NCBI RefSeq assembly: GCF_024199945.1
Contig: NZ_JANADP010000001.1
Span: forward strand, 2,232,001-2,296,000
Origin: Bradyrhizobium sp. CCGUVB4N
Lineage (GTDB): Bacteria; Pseudomonadota; Alphaproteobacteria; Rhizobiales; Xanthobacteraceae
Direction: 5' to 3'
Length of the DNA stretch: 64,000 bases
Positions 1 to 9,264 of the stretch are shown piece after piece (the stretch's first letter is position 1; each line of letters starts with the position of its first letter). The translations under genes and the position numbers were made by a program. The notes beneath the pieces are model-generated. The model had not been told where the DNA came from. It ran no database searches and was given only the letters and a program-made list of their open reading frames with translations.

Positions 1-1
1 G

Positions 2-946
2 CGACTGCTGGCGAAGAAGCGCGATCTCGTCATCATCATGGCCTCGACGCTGACCCGCCGCAACGCGGAGATCAGCTTCAAGGCGCTGTCGCTCGGCGCG
101 GCCGACTACATTCCGAAACCGGAATCGACGCGCGAGACGTCCGCCGCGGATATCTTCCATCACGATCTGATCCAGAAGATCCGTCACCTCGGCGCACGGC
201 TGCGCCGGAAGCCGGCGGTCGCGAGCCCGCCGCTGGCGCCTGCGAGCCCTGCTGCTGCTCCGGCTGCACGCGCGCCGGCCGTTGCGCGGCCCACCGCGCC
301 AGCACCGGCCCCGCATGCCCTGTTTTCAGGCTCGGTGACCACGCGTCCGTTCTCGAGCCAGATGCCGAAGGTGCTGCTGATCGGCTCCTCGACCGGCGGC
401 CCGCAGGCGCTGATGGCGCTCGTCACCGAGCTCGGTCCGGTGATCGACCGCGTCCCCGTGCTGATCACCCAGCACATGCCACCGACCTTCACCACCATTC
501 TGGCCGAGCACCTGGCGCGTTCGAGCCGTAAGCCGGCAGCCGAAGCCGTTGACGGTGAGCCGGTCAAGGCGGGTCGCATCTACCTCGCGCCCGGCGGCAA
601 GCACATGCGCGTCGCACGTAATGGCGCGGACGTTGCGATCGCGCTCGACGACGGCCCCGCCGTCAATTTCTGCAAGCCGGCCGTCGATCCGCTGTTCACC
701 TCCGCCATCGACATCTGGCACGGCAACATCCTCTCCGTGATCCTGACGGGCATGGGCTCGGACGGCATGCGCGGCGGCAAGGACATCGTCGCGGCCGGCG
801 GCAGTGTGATCGCGCAGGATGAAGCGTCCAGCGTGGTGTGGGGCATGCCCGGTGCAGCTGCGCACGCCGGCATCTGCGCCGCGATCCTGCCGCTCAACCA
901 GATCGGCGCGAAGGTCAACCGCCTGTTCGCGGGAGATCGCTCGTGA
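2..946 (+). CDS. cheB: Protein-glutamate methylesterase CheB (5' end outside window)
   Basis: Chemotaxis response regulator and methylesterase that removes methyl groups from chemoreceptor glutamates. The reading frame is open from base 2, so the start and most of the receiver domain lie upstream. The visible part begins near the end of the receiver (the ADYIPKP segment carries its conserved Lys), then has an Ala/Pro-rich linker of about 60 residues and a complete CheB_methylest domain. Catalytic landmarks are the nucleophile Ser in [11 protein letters not shown], the His in QHMPPTFT and the Asp in [12 protein letters not shown]. The stop codon overlaps the GTG start of cheR, so the pair is translationally coupled. 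The long Ala/Pro linker is typical of alphaproteobacterial CheB. The family assignment is secure; only the length is uncertain. Confidence 0.95.
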   Translation, partial: RLLAKKRDLVIIMASTLTRRNAEISFKALSLGAADYIPKPESTRETSAADIFHHDLIQKIRHLGARLRRKPAVASPPLAPASPAAAPAARAPAVARPTAPAPAPHALFSGSVTTRPFSSQMPKVLLIGSSTGGPQALMALVTELGPVIDRVPVLITQHMPPTFTTILAEHLARSSRKPAAEAVDGEPVKAGRIYLAPGGKHMRVARNGADVAIALDDGPAVNFCKPAVDPLFTSAIDIWHGNILSVILTGMGSDGMRGGKDIVAAGGSVIAQDEASSVVWGMPGAAAHAGICAAILPLNQIGAKVNRLFAGDRS

Positions 947-1815
947 CGCCGATGGACTATGAGTATCTGCGCAAGTTCCTGAAAGAGCGCTCCGGTCTCG
1001 ATCTCTCGGCCGACAAGCAGTATCTGGTCGAGAGTCGCTTGCTGCCGCTTGCTCGTAAGGCGAGCCTGCCTGGCATCCCCGATCTCGTGCTCAAGATCAG
1101 GAACGGCGATGGCCGGCTTGCGACCGACGTGGTCGAAGCCATGACCACCAACGAGACGTTCTTCTTCCGCGACAAGATCCCGTTCGATCATCTGCGCGAC
1201 AGCATCGTGCCCGGCCTGATCCAGGCCCGCGCCGCGCGCAGATCGCTGCGAATCTGGTCGGCGGCTTCGTCGACCGGGCAGGAGCCCTATTCGATCGCGA
1301 TGTGCCTGAAGGAGATGGGCGCCGTGCTCGCGGGCTGGCGCATCGAGATCGTTGCCACCGATCTGTCGCAGGAAGTGCTGGAGAAGTGCAAGGCCGGCGT
1401 CTACAGCCAGTTCGAGGTGCAGCGCGGCCTGCCGATCCAGCTCCTGATGAAACACTTCACGCAATCGGGCGAGGTCTGGCAGCTCAACGCCGACATTCGC
1501 GCGATGGTGCAGTTCCGTCAGCTCAACCTGTTGCAGGACTTCTCCCATCTCGGCACGTTCGACGTGATCTTCTGCCGCAACGTGCTGATCTATTTCGATC
1601 AGGACACCAAGGCGGTGATCTTCGAGCGCATGGCGAAGGGCCTGGAAGCCGACGGCACACTGTTGCTGGGGGCTGCCGAATCCGTCGTCGGCATCACCGA
1701 TGCGTTCCGCCCGATGTCAGACCGCCGCGGTCTCTACCAGCTCAATCCGGCGCGCTCCGGCCGTCCGATGGGTGGACTGATGCCGCAGCCATTGAAGGTC
1801 GCTGCGGCGAGATGA
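943..1815 (+). CDS. cheR: Chemotaxis protein methyltransferase CheR
   Basis: SAM-dependent methyltransferase that methylates chemoreceptor glutamates, opposing CheB. The 290-residue product has the usual CheR layout: a small N-terminal helical domain ([17 protein letters not shown]) and a Rossmann methyltransferase domain with [13 protein letters not shown] (SAM-binding region) and [15 protein letters not shown] chose the GTG at 943 because GGGAG at 931-935 sits at good spacing and the start overlaps the cheB stop in a GTGA arrangement; an ATG at 952 is the alternative and would shorten the protein by three residues. It is the last gene of the chemotaxis operon; a palindromic repeat follows it. 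Confidence 0.95.
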   Translation: MTPMDYEYLRKFLKERSGLDLSADKQYLVESRLLPLARKASLPGIPDLVLKIRNGDGRLATDVVEAMTTNETFFFRDKIPFDHLRDSIVPGLIQARAARRSLRIWSAASSTGQEPYSIAMCLKEMGAVLAGWRIEIVATDLSQEVLEKCKAGVYSQFEVQRGLPIQLLMKHFTQSGEVWQLNADIRAMVQFRQLNLLQDFSHLGTFDVIFCRNVLIYFDQDTKAVIFERMAKGLEADGTLLLGAAESVVGITDAFRPMSDRRGLYQLNPARSGRPMGGLMPQPLKVAAAR

Positions 1816-1976
1816 GCTTTCTTCTCCCCTTGCGGGAGAAGGTGGCGCGAAGCGCCGGATGAGGGGGTATCTCCCCGAATTCAAATCGTGAGAGCATCCC
1901 TAGCGGAGAGAAACCCCTCACCCGTCTCGCCGCTTCGCGGCGATCCACCCTCTCCCGCAGGGGGAGAGGGGAAAGA
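1816..1976. repeat. Dispersed palindromic intergenic repeat
   Basis: Between convergent cheR and the synthetase gene lie two related GC-rich arms in opposite orientation. The left arm carries TTCTCCCCTTGCGGGAGAA and the right arm carries CTCTCCCGCAGGGGGAGAG, with sub-hairpins built on gcgcgaagcgcc and cgccgcttcgcggcg. The arrangement resembles the mosaic palindromic elements common in Bradyrhizobium intergenic space. The fold could also end transcription from both sides. No gene is seen here. Confidence 0.7.
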
Positions 1977-1982
1977 GAAACC

Positions 1983-3143
1983 TCACAAAATCGCGTGCGG
2001 CAGAAACCGCGAGCTGTTGCCCGTGATCGGGCTCTCGTCCTCGCGGATCGACAGCCCGCACGGCTCGTGGTTGACCAGCCAGCTTCCAACCACCGGATAG
2101 ACGCCTGAAAAGTTCGGCAGCGGTGCGAGTGCCTGGCGCACGAAGCCTTCGGCGCCGTAGGGACCGGCGTGCTCATCGAGTGACATTCCGCCCGACACCA
2201 GCGTGACATTGGCGCCTTCGCGCGACAGCAGCGGCTTGCGGACGTAGGAGCTGCCAAGCTCGGCTGCGCGCGGATCGTCCTCGAAGAACGCCGGCAGCAG
2301 ATTGGGATGGTTCGGAAACATCTCCCAGAGCAGCGGCAGGATGCCCTTGTTGGAGAGTACCGCCTTCCATGGCGGCTCGATCCAGCGCGTCGGAGCGCCG
2401 GCGAGCTTTGCACCGAAGGCGTCGTGGAACATCCATTCCCAGGGGTAGAGCTTGAAGACAAGCTCCATGTCGCGGTCGTCGAGATCGACGAAGCCGCCGG
2501 CCTCGTCGCGCCAGCCGATCTCCTCGATGTCGAGCAGCGTGGTCGAGAGGCCCGCCTGGCGCGCCGTGTCTTCGAGATAGGCGAGCGTGCCCGCGTCCTC
2601 TTCGTTGCCGGTCGTGCCGGTCAGATGCAGATGGCCGCCCGCGCCGATCGCTTTCCAGGCCTCGATGAGCCGCTCGTGGATCGAGTTGAACTGATCGGCT
2701 CGCGAAGGGATGATGCGTCGCTCGATCGCCTGCTCGAGCCAGGTCCATTGAAACACCGCGGCCTCGAAGATCGAGGTCGGCGTGTCCGCATTGTATTCGA
2801 GCAGTTTTGCCGGACCGTTGCCGTCGAATTTCAGGTCGAGCCGGCCGTAGAGGCTGCGGTCGTCCCGCTCCCAGCTATCCGCGATCAGGTCCCAAAACGC
2901 GTCCGGGATCTTGAGCCGTCGCAAATGGCGTTCGTCGCCGATCACGCGACCGGCGAGCTCCAGGCACATCGCATCGATCTCGCCGGTCGGGGTCTCGATC
3001 GAGCGCTCGATCTCGTCGAGCGAGAACGCATAATAGGCGCGCTCGTCCCAATAGCGCTCGCCATCGATGGTGTGGAAGGCGAAGCCGCATTGCTCGGCGG
3101 TCCGTTGCCAGTCGTCGCGCTCGGGGCAAGTGATCCGCTGCAT
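1983..3143 (-). CDS. Glutathionylspermidine synthase-like ATP-grasp enzyme
   Basis: A 386-residue protein matching the C-terminal synthetase half of glutathionylspermidine synthase, as in E. coli YjfC/YgiC; no N-terminal amidase domain is present. ATP-grasp landmarks are LDLKFDGNGPAKLLEYNADT, the FKLYPWEWMF segment, SNKGILPLLWEMFPNHPN and YVRKPLLSREGANVTL. Family members ligate an amine to a carboxyl group with ATP; the real substrate of the YjfC/YgiC group is unsettled, so a spermidine product is not assured. The ATG at 3143 lies three bases beyond the stop of the upstream small gene and has GGCGG nearby. It is the last gene of a leftward operon with DUF350 and DUF1190-like genes, the context expected for this group. 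Confidence 0.88.
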   Translation of the reverse strand: MQRITCPERDDWQRTAEQCGFAFHTIDGERYWDERAYYAFSLDEIERSIETPTGEIDAMCLELAGRVIGDERHLRRLKIPDAFWDLIADSWERDDRSLYGRLDLKFDGNGPAKLLEYNADTPTSIFEAAVFQWTWLEQAIERRIIPSRADQFNSIHERLIEAWKAIGAGGHLHLTGTTGNEEDAGTLAYLEDTARQAGLSTTLLDIEEIGWRDEAGGFVDLDDRDMELVFKLYPWEWMFHDAFGAKLAGAPTRWIEPPWKAVLSNKGILPLLWEMFPNHPNLLPAFFEDDPRAAELGSSYVRKPLLSREGANVTLVSGGMSLDEHAGPYGAEGFVRQALAPLPNFSGVYPVVGSWLVNHEPCGLSIREDESPITGNSSRFLPHAIL

Positions 3144-3146
3144 ATG

Positions 3147-3407
3147 TCAGCCGCCGCCGTGACCGCCATGGCCATGACCGCCATGACCTTGGCCGGCATG
3201 ACCTTGACCCGAATGGCCACCGTGCATGTGATGCAGCGTGCTGCCGAAGCCGCCATAGCTCGGCCGGCAATACGGCTCGCCGTCGATGCCGGGCACGGCT
3301 TCGAGCCCGGACCCGCAGGACCGCTCGCGCTTCACGAATCCCATCGAGACCGCACCGACCGCAGCAGTGCCCATCAAGGTGAGCACGACTCTTCGCGAAC
3401 GCTTCAT
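3147..3407 (-). CDS. Small His/Gly-rich membrane-anchored or secreted protein
   Basis: An 86-residue protein with a positively charged start (MKRSRR), one hydrophobic segment at about residues 7-24, and a low-complexity tail dominated by HGGHGHGG-type repeats. A YGGFGST motif resembles the TRGGFG motif near the C terminus of DUF1190 (YgiB/YjfM) proteins, which normally accompany the synthetase next door. Four cysteines or histidine clusters could bind metal, but this is inference. It is cotranscribed with the synthetase, whose start follows its stop by three bases. Low complexity makes homology hard to judge; a remnant or miniature DUF1190 protein is the favoured reading. Confidence 0.75.
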   Translation of the reverse strand: MKRSRRVVLTLMGTAAVGAVSMGFVKRERSCGSGLEAVPGIDGEPYCRPSYGGFGSTLHHMHGGHSGQGHAGQGHGGHGHGGHGGG

Positions 3408-3473
3408 ATCGCTTCCTTCCGCGGCATCACCTAAGCAGAGCGGTGCGCGGCGTTGAATTCACAAATCCGCGTC

Positions 3474-3902
3474 TCAGCCGCCGCCTGAGAAGCCATGCGC
3501 AAACGAGCCGAAGCCGCCGCGCGTGACGCCACCGGAGCCGGAATCCGACGACGTGCCTGACGAGGAATGGCTCGAGGAGTCGCTGCTGTAGAAACCCGAA
3601 CGCGAAGACCAGTGCGAGCTGCCGCCTGACGAGCTGCTGCTGCAGTTTGTCGTCTGGGCCGGTGTGGCCGCCCCGGGGACTGTCGCCCCGGGGACTGTGG
3701 CCCCGGGGACTGCGGGAGGCGAAGGCTCGCAGTTCCGCCGTGGCATCATCACGAAGGCGGTGGTGCCAAGCGCGATCGTGCCCATCACCAGCAGCGCGAC
3801 ATGGCCCGAGCGCTTCACCGGCTCCCGCTGCGGTAGCGGCAAGTCCGCCGGAAGGCGCGGCCGGCGCTTGCCGAAATCCTTGGTGGGAGGCTTCGTTGTC
3901 AT
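3474..3902 (-). CDS. Ser/Gly-rich single-pass protein with DUF1190-like tail
   Basis: A 142-residue protein: basic N-terminus, one predicted transmembrane segment at about residues 34-51 (VALLVMGTIALGTTAFVMM), three VPGA repeats, a long Ser-rich stretch and a C-terminal GGVTRGGFGSFAHG. The TRGGFG motif is shared with DUF1190 proteins such as E. coli YgiB/YjfM, which are encoded beside DUF350 and GspS-like genes exactly as here. Its stop-to-start spacing to the DUF350 gene is one base, indicating one operon. The function of DUF1190 proteins is unknown. The VPGA repeats are encoded by a 15-bp DNA tandem repeat that could vary in copy number. Confidence 0.8.
   Translation of the reverse strand: MTTKPPTKDFGKRRPRLPADLPLPQREPVKRSGHVALLVMGTIALGTTAFVMMPRRNCEPSPPAVPGATVPGATVPGAATPAQTTNCSSSSSGGSSHWSSRSGFYSSDSSSHSSSGTSSDSGSGGVTRGGFGSFAHGFSGGG
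3671..3715. repeat. 15-bp tandem repeat, three copies
   Basis: Three consecutive units of ccccggggactg followed by tcg, tgg or cgg lie inside the Ser-rich small gene. On the coding strand they encode repeated VPGAT. The length is a multiple of three, so copy-number change would keep the frame. Confidence 0.9.
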
Positions 3903-3903
3903 G

Positions 3904-4308
3904 TCAGTAGATCATGCAGGCGGCGTTCAGGAGGCCGGCTGCGAGCGAGGACAGGCCGAGCCAGATTGCCGGCGCCAGCTCGCCGGCGGCAATCCGCCCC
4001 GACAGGTTCGGCACCGGGATCTTCACGATGTAGAACACGGCGACCTGCACGATCAGGGCGATGAAAGCCCAGATCAGGCAGTCCAGCACGTTGGCCGAGT
4101 GCGCGATCGCGCTGAACAGCGGCGCCACGAAGCCGAGCAGGCTGAGGCCGAGCGCAATCGCAGCCGCCGGATCGTTGTCGCGAATGAGCTGGAACTCGTT
4201 GTGCGGCGTGATCCGCGTGTAGACGAGGAGATATGCCACTATCGCGATTAGTCCGGTGCAGAAATAGACCAGGAAGGCAGGCAGGCCGGCGAGCGATTGC
4301 AGGATCAT
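3904..4308 (-). CDS. DUF350 family inner-membrane protein (YjfL-like)
   Basis: A 134-residue polytopic protein with four hydrophobic segments, beginning MILQSLAGLPAFLVYFCTG and containing the DUF350 signature region ITPHNEFQLIRDNDPAAAIAL followed by GLSLLGFVAPL and SANVLDCLIWAFIALIVQ. DUF350 proteins occur with GspS-like synthetases and DUF1190 proteins (E. coli yjfLMC), supporting a shared envelope role of unknown nature. The ATG at 4308 was chosen over a GTG at 4347 because the extra 13 residues are Pro-rich and unlike the family. It is the first gene of the leftward operon, divergent from the CHAT gene. Confidence 0.88.
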   Translation of the reverse strand: MILQSLAGLPAFLVYFCTGLIAIVAYLLVYTRITPHNEFQLIRDNDPAAAIALGLSLLGFVAPLFSAIAHSANVLDCLIWAFIALIVQVAVFYIVKIPVPNLSGRIAAGELAPAIWLGLSSLAAGLLNAACMIY

Positions 4309-4583
4309 GGGGGGAGGGTCCACCGTTGGCGCCGCGAATTCTGGCACGACGGCTTAGTCGCCGCATCGGTCGAACAGGTTCGATCCCCAGAAACAAGTCG
4401 CCCCCGCGATACGCCCGGCACTGCACAAAATATCGGGTCGCATGAGACATGCTTCACAAATGCGTCTCGAGGTTGTGTGTGATAGTCTAGCGCATTGATT
4501 TCACGGTCGTCCTGGTTGCGATCGGCCACGCACATTCGAGGGCTTCTTCGTTCTGATCAAAATCGTGTTGAGTGAGGCTCAAA

Positions 4584-6401
4584 ATGCCTGTTGCCGAATA
4601 CGAAGATTTCGAGCTCGAGATCGGCTCCGATCTGCCCGTGGGTGGCGGTCCTCAGCAATATTACGGTCGCGTCGTCAGGTCGCCGGCGGGCGAAGCGCCG
4701 AAGAGCCAGGTGAAGTTCTGGTTCTCCGCGCCCGGTGAACTGGCCAAGCTGCGCGGCGAGCTGGAAAACGCCGTCCTCGAGATCGACGAGAAGAATCGCC
4801 AGGGACCGACCACGCGCGGCGAGCAGGTGCTGCGGGATTTCGGCCGCGGGGTGTTTCGCAGCGTCTTCACCGACGTGCCGTCGATCCAGCGCATCTACGA
4901 GCGCAGCAAGGGCGCAGCGCAGGATCTGAGGATCAAGCTGCGCATCGAAGCGGCCGATCTCGCCGGGCTGCCCTGGGAATATCTCTACGACGAAGACGAC
5001 ATGCCCGGCTTCGTCAGCCTCACGCGCCCCATCGTGCGCTATCTCGAGACGGCGGGCGGTGTCGGCCGGATGGGCGTCAAGGGACCGTTGCGCATCCTCG
5101 GCATGATCGCCGATCCCTCGACCAGCGAATGGCCGAAGCTCAACGTCGTCAGGGAGCGTGATCGCATCAACAAGGGCATCGATGCGCTTCAGCACGAGGG
5201 CAAGGTCGATTTTCAGTGGGTCCCCGGAGGGACCGGCAAAGACCTGATGAAGAAGCTGCTGGAAGGCGAGTGGCACATCTTCCATTTCATCGGGCATGGC
5301 GGCGTCGAGGAAGCCTTGCCCGGCTCCGGCGCGAGCGGCTTCGTCGTCATGGTCGACGAGGATGGCAAGCCGGTGAAGAAGTTCGCCTCCGACCTGGCGA
5401 TGATGCTGACGGGCGCACGGCGCAGCCTGCGCCTCATCGTGCTCAATTGCTGCGAGAGCGCCAGGGTCAATGTCGGCGACCGCTTCGGCAATCCAGCGAT
5501 CGGATTGATGAAGACGGGCTGGCTGCCCGCCGTGGTGGCGATGCAGTTTCCGATCACCGACAATGCCGCGATCTCGATGTCGGAAGGATTCTACGCGGCA
5601 CTTGCCGGCAACCGTCCGATCGACGATGCGGTGACGCTTGCGCGCAAATTCATCCAGGAGAAGTCCCGGGTCGAATGGGGCATTCCGGTTCTCTACATGC
5701 GCTCGCCGGACGGAAGGATCTTCGACGTCGAAGCGCAGCAGCCGCCCGTGCCTCCGCCCGAGGCGGCGCGCCCCTCGAAGGAAATGCTGCAACAGCGCCG
5801 CGATGAATTCATGGAGGCGTTGCTCATTGCCCCGACGACGGTCGAGGCGCTGGAGGACCTGACCCGGCGCGGACAGGAGCTGCACAGCCTGCTCGCGGAT
5901 GACAGCGAGCTCTCGGTTCGGCTCGCAAGGGTCTATTTCGATCTCGGCACGCTGCAGCACAAGCAGAAGCAGATCCCGAAGGCCGCTGCGAGCTTCGCCT
6001 ACATGCTGAAGCTCGATCCGGCGAAGCCCGAATATTTCGTGCGCCGCGCCAATTTCAACGTGACGGTCGGCCTCTACGAGAATGCGCTCAGCGACATCAC
6101 CGAAGCCATCAAGCTCAAGCCGAAGAACGCGGAGTTCTACTGGATCAAGGGCATCGTCAGCATGACGGCCGCCGGCACCGACGACAAGCGCGGCTATGTC
6201 GAGGAGGCGATCAAGGCTTTCGGAACGGCGATCTCAACCAACGAGAACGAGCCGAAATATCTGGTGTCCCGGGCCAATGCCTACGCCCAGATCAAGGACG
6301 TGGCGAAGGCCCAGAACGATATGGACAGCGCGATCGCGCTGGCTCCCGACAATATCGATCTCCTGGTCCAGAAGGCCAAGATGATCGCCGAGGCTGCCTG
6401 A
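4584..6401 (+). CDS. CHAT-domain protease-like protein with TPR repeats
   Basis: A 605-residue soluble protein. An N-terminal region of about 160 residues includes a conserved-looking LPWEYLYDED segment that precedes CHAT domains, then a CHAT (caspase-like) domain at about residues 170-370. The expected catalytic pair is visible: His238 in HFIGHGG and Cys290 in VLNCCESA. A linker rich in Pro follows, then TPR-type helices from about residue 435 to the end (for example KAAASFAYMLKLDPAKPEYF and AISDIT-like repeats). CHAT proteases cleave partner proteins in several bacterial defence or signalling systems; the substrate here is unknown. ATG 4584 has GAGG upstream; GTG 4572 is in frame but less likely. 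The membrane protein gene follows after 74 bases on the same strand. Confidence 0.88.
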   Translation: MPVAEYEDFELEIGSDLPVGGGPQQYYGRVVRSPAGEAPKSQVKFWFSAPGELAKLRGELENAVLEIDEKNRQGPTTRGEQVLRDFGRGVFRSVFTDVPSIQRIYERSKGAAQDLRIKLRIEAADLAGLPWEYLYDEDDMPGFVSLTRPIVRYLETAGGVGRMGVKGPLRILGMIADPSTSEWPKLNVVRERDRINKGIDALQHEGKVDFQWVPGGTGKDLMKKLLEGEWHIFHFIGHGGVEEALPGSGASGFVVMVDEDGKPVKKFASDLAMMLTGARRSLRLIVLNCCESARVNVGDRFGNPAIGLMKTGWLPAVVAMQFPITDNAAISMSEGFYAALAGNRPIDDAVTLARKFIQEKSRVEWGIPVLYMRSPDGRIFDVEAQQPPVPPPEAARPSKEMLQQRRDEFMEALLIAPTTVEALEDLTRRGQELHSLLADDSELSVRLARVYFDLGTLQHKQKQIPKAAASFAYMLKLDPAKPEYFVRRANFNVTVGLYENALSDITEAIKLKPKNAEFYWIKGIVSMTAAGTDDKRGYVEEAIKAFGTAISTNENEPKYLVSRANAYAQIKDVAKAQNDMDSAIALAPDNIDLLVQKAKMIAEAA

Positions 6402-6475
6402 CTCCCACGCCACCGCCGGATGCCGCGGCGTCGGGCGCGCCTTTCAACAGCGAACCCTAGCAATAGGAGTTCATC

Positions 6476-8059
6476 GTGCCGCTTGCTTCTGTCGTAGAAC
6501 CCCTGAACGCGATCTTCGAGTCCTTCGGTGGACCGCTTCTGGTCGTGCTGTTCTACTGGTTCAGGTTTCACACCATGAAGGGGACCCGCTCCTTCACGAC
6601 GCGGCCGCTGTTCCTGTTCGGACTCGCCGTCTTCATCACGCCGTTCCTGGTGATCTACGCTTTACTTCCCGACAAGCTGTCGCCGCTTGCCGCGGTCTGG
6701 CTGCTGATGTTCGCGTGGCTCATTCCCGTCGCGCCGAAGGCTTGGCGGAAATTCTGCCAGGAGCTGGCCGGCATTCCCGTCAGCGCGCTCGCGCTGCGCG
6801 ATGCACTGGCCGCGGCACCGTTCCAGGTCGGTCCGGACGACATGCCGAGCCTGCAGCGCAAGCTGTCCAGGGTCGGCTATCAGGTCGACGATTTCCGCGC
6901 CACGCAATCGACCGCGATCCAGTCGCGCTTCCTCAAGATCTCGGCGCTCATGCTCCATCTCGAGCGCTGGGCCGCGGACCATGATGCCTTCATGGAGCGC
7001 AATTCCGATCTCTATGCCGAGCTGCTCGCGGTCTACGATGCGCTCTGCTTCCGCACCGTCCGCGTGCTCAAGAGCAGCGCCGAGATCTACGGTGCGATCA
7101 TGGAGGACAGCCTGGTCGAGCCGAACGACTGGCAGGCGCTCGACCAGCTCTCGACCCGCCATAGCGCGGTCAGCCAGCTTCAGCTGGCCGCCCAGACCGC
7201 GGCGGGGTGCATGCTGGAGGATCTGCGCAAGGACATGGATTCCCTGCTCAACAATCTCCTGCTGTTCGCCGCGCGCGCCGCGCTCGCCGGCGAATGGACG
7301 CTCGGCCGCAGCAGGAAAAGGTTGGGGGCGATCGGCTTCACGCTGCAGCCGGCCCCGCCCGGCATCGTGAAGTTCGTGGCGGTCGCGGCGGGCTTCGCCT
7401 TCATCTGGTGTCTGGCGTGGCTGCTGGGGTCCGGCAGGATCGTCCACCAGCCTGGAGACCAGTATGTCGGCATGATGCGGACGCTGCTGATGACGCCGCT
7501 GTACCTGATCGTGAACTTCTGGCTGGTCTATTATTTCAAGCGGCAATACGCGTTTGCGAACGAGACCATCTTCGGCCGGCTGCCGATCGGATTCATTCTC
7601 ACGATCGGTCTCTGGAGCGCGCTGATCCTGTTCCCGATTCAGGCCGCGTTCGACTTCTACCAGTTTCCGCAGAAGCCCTATCTCGACGTGGTCTTGCGCG
7701 AGCTGCCGATTTTGATCTTCCCCTGGGGGATCGCGGCGATGGCGGCCCTGCTGGTGCAGGATTCGACCTGGGGCAGGCGGTCGCGCAAGACACGGCGGTT
7801 GCGCGATGGCCTCGTCTTCGGCGGCGGCATGACGGTGCTGCTGTGGGTGCTGCTGGCCATCCACCAGGTCAGCCCGATGCCGGTCATGGAGGTCGTCGAC
7901 AACGTCTCGGGCTGGACGTTCTTCTGGTCCTTCGTGCTCCCGACCTTCGCGTTCGGATTCATCATCGGCTACGCGCTGATCGCCTGGCTGCGCGAGACGG
8001 CTGCGCGCGTCCCGGTCAGGAGCGCGCCTCTCGCAAGCCCCGCGTTCGCGGGCGCCTGA
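6476..8059 (+). CDS. Polytopic membrane protein of unknown function
   Basis: A 527-residue protein I do not recognise. About three hydrophobic segments lie in residues 15-90, then a soluble, helix-rich region at about 90-290 with few long hydrophobic runs, then about six membrane segments between residues 295 and 505. The C-terminus is short and Ala/Pro-rich. The GTG start at 6476 is supported by AGGAG six bases upstream. It follows the CHAT-TPR gene with 74 bases between and no terminator, so the two are probably cotranscribed. No transporter or channel motif was seen. A role as target or partner of the CHAT protein is inference from adjacency only. Confidence 0.8.
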   Translation: MPLASVVEPLNAIFESFGGPLLVVLFYWFRFHTMKGTRSFTTRPLFLFGLAVFITPFLVIYALLPDKLSPLAAVWLLMFAWLIPVAPKAWRKFCQELAGIPVSALALRDALAAAPFQVGPDDMPSLQRKLSRVGYQVDDFRATQSTAIQSRFLKISALMLHLERWAADHDAFMERNSDLYAELLAVYDALCFRTVRVLKSSAEIYGAIMEDSLVEPNDWQALDQLSTRHSAVSQLQLAAQTAAGCMLEDLRKDMDSLLNNLLLFAARAALAGEWTLGRSRKRLGAIGFTLQPAPPGIVKFVAVAAGFAFIWCLAWLLGSGRIVHQPGDQYVGMMRTLLMTPLYLIVNFWLVYYFKRQYAFANETIFGRLPIGFILTIGLWSALILFPIQAAFDFYQFPQKPYLDVVLRELPILIFPWGIAAMAALLVQDSTWGRRSRKTRRLRDGLVFGGGMTVLLWVLLAIHQVSPMPVMEVVDNVSGWTFFWSFVLPTFAFGFIIGYALIAWLRETAARVPVRSAPLASPAFAGA

Positions 8060-8068
8060 CGAGGCCCC

Positions 8069-8100
8069 AAAAAACAAAACCCCGCCATTTGCGGCGGGGT
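8069..8100 (-). terminator. Rho-independent terminator for ctrA
   Basis: The hairpin ACCCCGCC / GGCGGGGT with a short loop (8079-8100) is followed, read leftward, by a T-rich run (TTTTGTTTTTT). It sits 48 bases past the ctrA stop. It may also help end the rightward transcript of the membrane protein gene. Confidence 0.88.
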
Positions 8101-8147
8101 CCAGGCTGGGAGGAGCGAGCCCGACGGGGGCTCGCGACGTAAACGGA

Positions 8148-8849
<702 letters not shown>

Positions 8850-9264
8850 GCCAGTTCCCCATAGTCGCCGCTCCTGGGCGTCAGGTCGGCCGCATTCGCG
8901 GCACTCAACAAAACGCCTTTGAACAACTGATTCGGATCCTGACAACAGATGGTTAACAAATCCTGATTCTGGAACGCAAGTCCCCCCGGTGCAATTTTTC
9001 TCGAATCGCCCTAAGGTCTTGCGTTGAAGCAGCTTTCGTTATCCGGCTCCGTTCAAGTTCCACTTTAAGAGACGGGCCTAACCGACTCCCGCGACTCAGC
9101 CTTCTTCTGAAGGGGAGCCACGCTCAGTCACAAAGACAGTGACGCAATGATTAACGATGCGGGTAAACACGAAGTTAAGCGCCGTTCAGAAATATGGCGA
9201 AATTTAAGGGTTTCGCCATGAAGGCCCCGATCATGCAGGCGCGTCCCCTTATGAAGGCCCTCAT
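8850..9264. promoter_or_regulatory. Divergent ctrA/fliI regulatory region with GANTC and CtrA-like sites
   Basis: No gene is seen in these 415 bases. Five GANTC motifs, the target of the CcrM methyltransferase in alphaproteobacteria, occur at 8929-8933, 8965-8969, 9003-9007, 9084-9088 and 9093-9097. A near-match to the CtrA box (TTAA-N7-TTAA) lies at 9164-9178 as TAAA-CACGAAG-TTAA, about 85 bases before fliI. A GTTAAC half-site lies at 8952-8957. Site function is inferred from Caulobacter and relatives, not shown here. Confidence 0.6.

Noticed and set aside
4370..4395. A GGTTCGATCCCC string like a tRNA T-arm
   Set aside because: No acceptor stem, anticodon arm or CCA context could be built around it.
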